6,736 bases of DNA from an uncultured Oscillospiraceae bacterium (GTDB lineage: Bacteria; Bacillota; Clostridia; Oscillospirales; Acutalibacteraceae): assembly GCA_900552605.1 (NCBI GenBank), contig USAR01000076.1, positions 1 through 6,736 of the forward strand, written 5' to 3'. The number at the start of each line of letters is the position of its first letter. Within the stretch, counting starts at the first letter, position 1. The position numbers were made by a program, and so were the translations under genes. This document shows, one piece after another, positions 5,305-6,736 of the stretch. The notes under the pieces are model-generated. The model made no database searches and was not told the origin of the DNA. It was given only the letters and a program-made list of their open reading frames with translations.

Positions 5305-6736
5305 TTATTTTTTCATCTTTATGCTCTTAACCGAGCTGTAAGAAGAATAAACCTTAACTCCGTTAACATATCTGTAAGTCCTTGCTTTAAAGTAATATGT
5401 CTTTCCCCTTTTTAGCTTGGATTTTGTGTAAGATTTCCTGCCGCCTGTATAAATCTTTTTAAATCCCTTTTTCTTGGAGGTTGACATATAGACTTCATAA
5501 CCTGAAGCTCCTGAAACCGCTTTCCACTTTGCGGTTACTTTTTTCTTTTTGACGTTTTTTTGTAATGATATCTTGGGCGCTTTGGTTGCCGTCTTTACAG
5601 ATAAAACCGTCGAATCTTCACCGGTGTAATTTTTACCTGAAACTGTAACATAACCTACAACCTTGTAAAAATAGCTTTTATTAACCGCTCTGCCGGTATC
5701 TTTGAACGAAACTGTGTTTATACCTTTTATATATCTAACCACATAATATTTACCGTTTTTGCTGTTTGAACGCAATACGGCATAACCAGTGGCAGACGGT
5801 GTTTTATCCCATTTAACGGTTACGCTTGAGGCAGTTGCTGATACAAGCTTAATGCCGGTTATCTTTTTAGGGCGAATTAAAAACGATTTTGAAATTTTGC
5901 CTGTGTAATTTCCTTTTCCAACAACAATTACAGTGGCTTTACCGACATTTTTATTGTTTGAGTAAACGAGCGTGTAATCTTTATCCTTAACCAATGTGCG
6001 GTTTCCGCTCTTTACCAATGGGTTAAATGTAACCGCTTTTCCTGTATAAGCACGGTCTCCGATACCGCTTACCGATGTTATATTAAGAGGTGTGATTTTA
6101 AAGGTCTTTGAGGCAGTACCGCTGTAAGTGCCGATTCCGCTTAACTTAACTGTGGCTGTACCGACATTTATATTACCTGTGTATGCAACAGTGTAGTCAA
6201 CACCAAGCACAAGCGCTTCATTTTCGTACATAACATCGATGAACTGCGTCTGCGCCGTTCCGTTATACGGCAACGAAGTTTTAATGCTGCCGAGTGCGCT
6301 TTCAAGAGCGTCGCTTATATCAATGCGCCCGCCATGAATACTTTGAGAGACTCGGCGAGGTTTCGCATTTGGAACACTTGCTAAATCAAAAATATATTTT
6401 GCGGTATCGAAACGAAAACCGTATAGGAATTCGCCGGAATTCAGCGGAGCAGTAGCAACAACATCAACGTTTTGTGTTAAAAGCTGTGTATCAAAAGCGT
6501 AAATATTGCCGTTGTTTCCTGAAAAGTAAATGTTTTTGCTGTCGCTTGCAAGGCGTGTGTACCATTCAATATTTGAATTAACAAGTACACTGTCGTTTTT
6601 GTTTGTGTTGTCGTCCCACTCATATATACGTGAGCCGTCGGTATAAAAAATTCTGTTACGCACCAGCTGAAATGCCGCTTGTGAATCAGTCCAAAATGCA
6701 TTATCATACCTAGTGTCGCTCGGAGTTGTGTCAAAA
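5305..6736 (-). CDS. Modular surface-type protein with two Tyr-Gly beta repeats and two Fn3 domains, 5' end outside window
   Basis: The frame is open without a stop to the window edge, giving 476 visible codons. The GTG at 6663 is not preceded by a convincing ribosome binding site, so the true start lies beyond 6736. Domains from N- to C-terminus: a propeller-like stretch of short repeats (about 6736-6364; RIFYTDGSRIYEWD, NIYFSGNNGNIYAFD); two ~70-residue beta-sandwich repeats (about 6282-6091 and 6087-5875), each with the pattern Y-T/N-G ... DYT..Y..N.NVG.A.V ... G.Y.G; then two fibronectin type III domains (about 5865-5590 and 5577-5308), with TVKWDKTPSATGYAVLRS and TAKWKAVSGASGYEVYMS as matching strands. 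The C-terminus is very Lys-rich and ends SIKMKK, with no LPxTG anchor. Such architectures are usual in secreted or wall-associated clostridial proteins involved in adhesion or polymer binding. The signal peptide, if any, is not visible and no catalytic domain is seen. Confidence 0.85.
   Translation of the reverse strand, partial: FDTTPSDTRYDNAFWTDSQAAFQLVRNRIFYTDGSRIYEWDDNTNKNDSVLVNSNIEWYTRLASDSKNIYFSGNNGNIYAFDTQLLTQNVDVVATAPLNSGEFLYGFRFDTAKYIFDLASVPNAKPRRVSQSIHGGRIDISDALESALGSIKTSLPYNGTAQTQFIDVMYENEALVLGVDYTVAYTGNINVGTATVKLSGIGTYSGTASKTFKITPLNITSVSGIGDRAYTGKAVTFNPLVKSGNRTLVKDKDYTLVYSNNKNVGKATVIVVGKGNYTGKISKSFLIRPKKITGIKLVSATASSVTVKWDKTPSATGYAVLRSNSKNGKYYVVRYIKGINTVSFKDTGRAVNKSYFYKVVGYVTVSGKNYTGEDSTVLSVKTATKAPKISLQKNVKKKKVTAKWKAVSGASGYEVYMSTSKKKGFKKIYTGGRKSYTKSKLKRGKTYYFKARTYRYVNGVKVYSSYSSVKSIKMKK
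5308..5865 (-). repeat. Two tandem Fn3 domains within the surface protein
   Basis: Each copy has the Fn3 hallmarks: a V-x-W/K-W strand B, a GY-x-V strand C, and a YYFKARTY- or YFYKVVGY-type strand F. The copies lie at about 5865-5590 and 5577-5308, and the second is exceptionally rich in lysine. Confidence 0.75.
5875..6282 (-). repeat. Two tandem Tyr-Gly beta-sandwich repeats within the surface protein
   Basis: Two consecutive copies of about 65-70 residues share the core DYT-x-x-Y-x-x-N-x-NVG-x-AT-V followed by G-x-Y-x-G and K-x-F-x-I. They are clearly diverged from one another, which points to an old duplication within the gene. Confidence 0.75.

Overview
The window most likely comes from a low-to-moderate GC member of the Bacillota, class Clostridia, plausibly a gut Oscillospirales/Ruminococcaceae-type organism. 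I infer this from the AT-rich spacers, the AGGAGG/GGTGAT-type ribosome binding sites, the coiled-coil 'ATPase-like' protein family at the left edge, and a surface protein with the Tyr-Gly and Fn3 repeats common in that group. No search was run, so the taxonomy is an inference.

Left half (+ strand): a cytoplasmic coiled-coil protein (15-485); a 94-bp spacer holding a perfect 15-bp hairpin whose loop edge reads TATAAT; a complete alanine racemase, alr (580-1758), with its PLP lysine, substrate-binding arginine and catalytic tyrosine in place; and, only 3 bp downstream, an 896-codon glycoside hydrolase family 2 (LacZ-type) protein (1762-4452). The ribosome binding site of the GH2 gene lies inside the end of alr, so the two are almost certainly co-transcribed and probably translationally coupled.

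The most notable item is the GH2 protein. It keeps the LacZ domain order and scaffold motifs in one unbroken frame, but every active-site motif I can place is changed: the acid/base Glu of GNES is Lys, the nucleophile segment (CEYxHAMGN) is absent from a shortened barrel, and the His, Asp and Glu ligands are replaced. It looks like a pseudoenzyme rather than a decayed gene.

Right half: a well-formed extended -10 promoter (4530-4558) drives a 98-aa protein with two CxxC pairs (4624-4920), followed by a terminator usable in both directions (4961-4994). A 384-bp gene-free stretch follows. At its far end is an ~80-nt imperfect palindrome lying just downstream of the convergent minus-strand gene, which acts as its likely terminator and may be a relic of a mobile element. 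The minus-strand gene (5305-6736) runs off the window at its 5' end. It encodes the C-terminal part of a modular, probably cell-surface, protein: a propeller-like region, two Tyr-Gly beta-sandwich repeats and two Fn3 domains.

No rRNA, tRNA, CRISPR array, intact insertion sequence or replication origin was seen.
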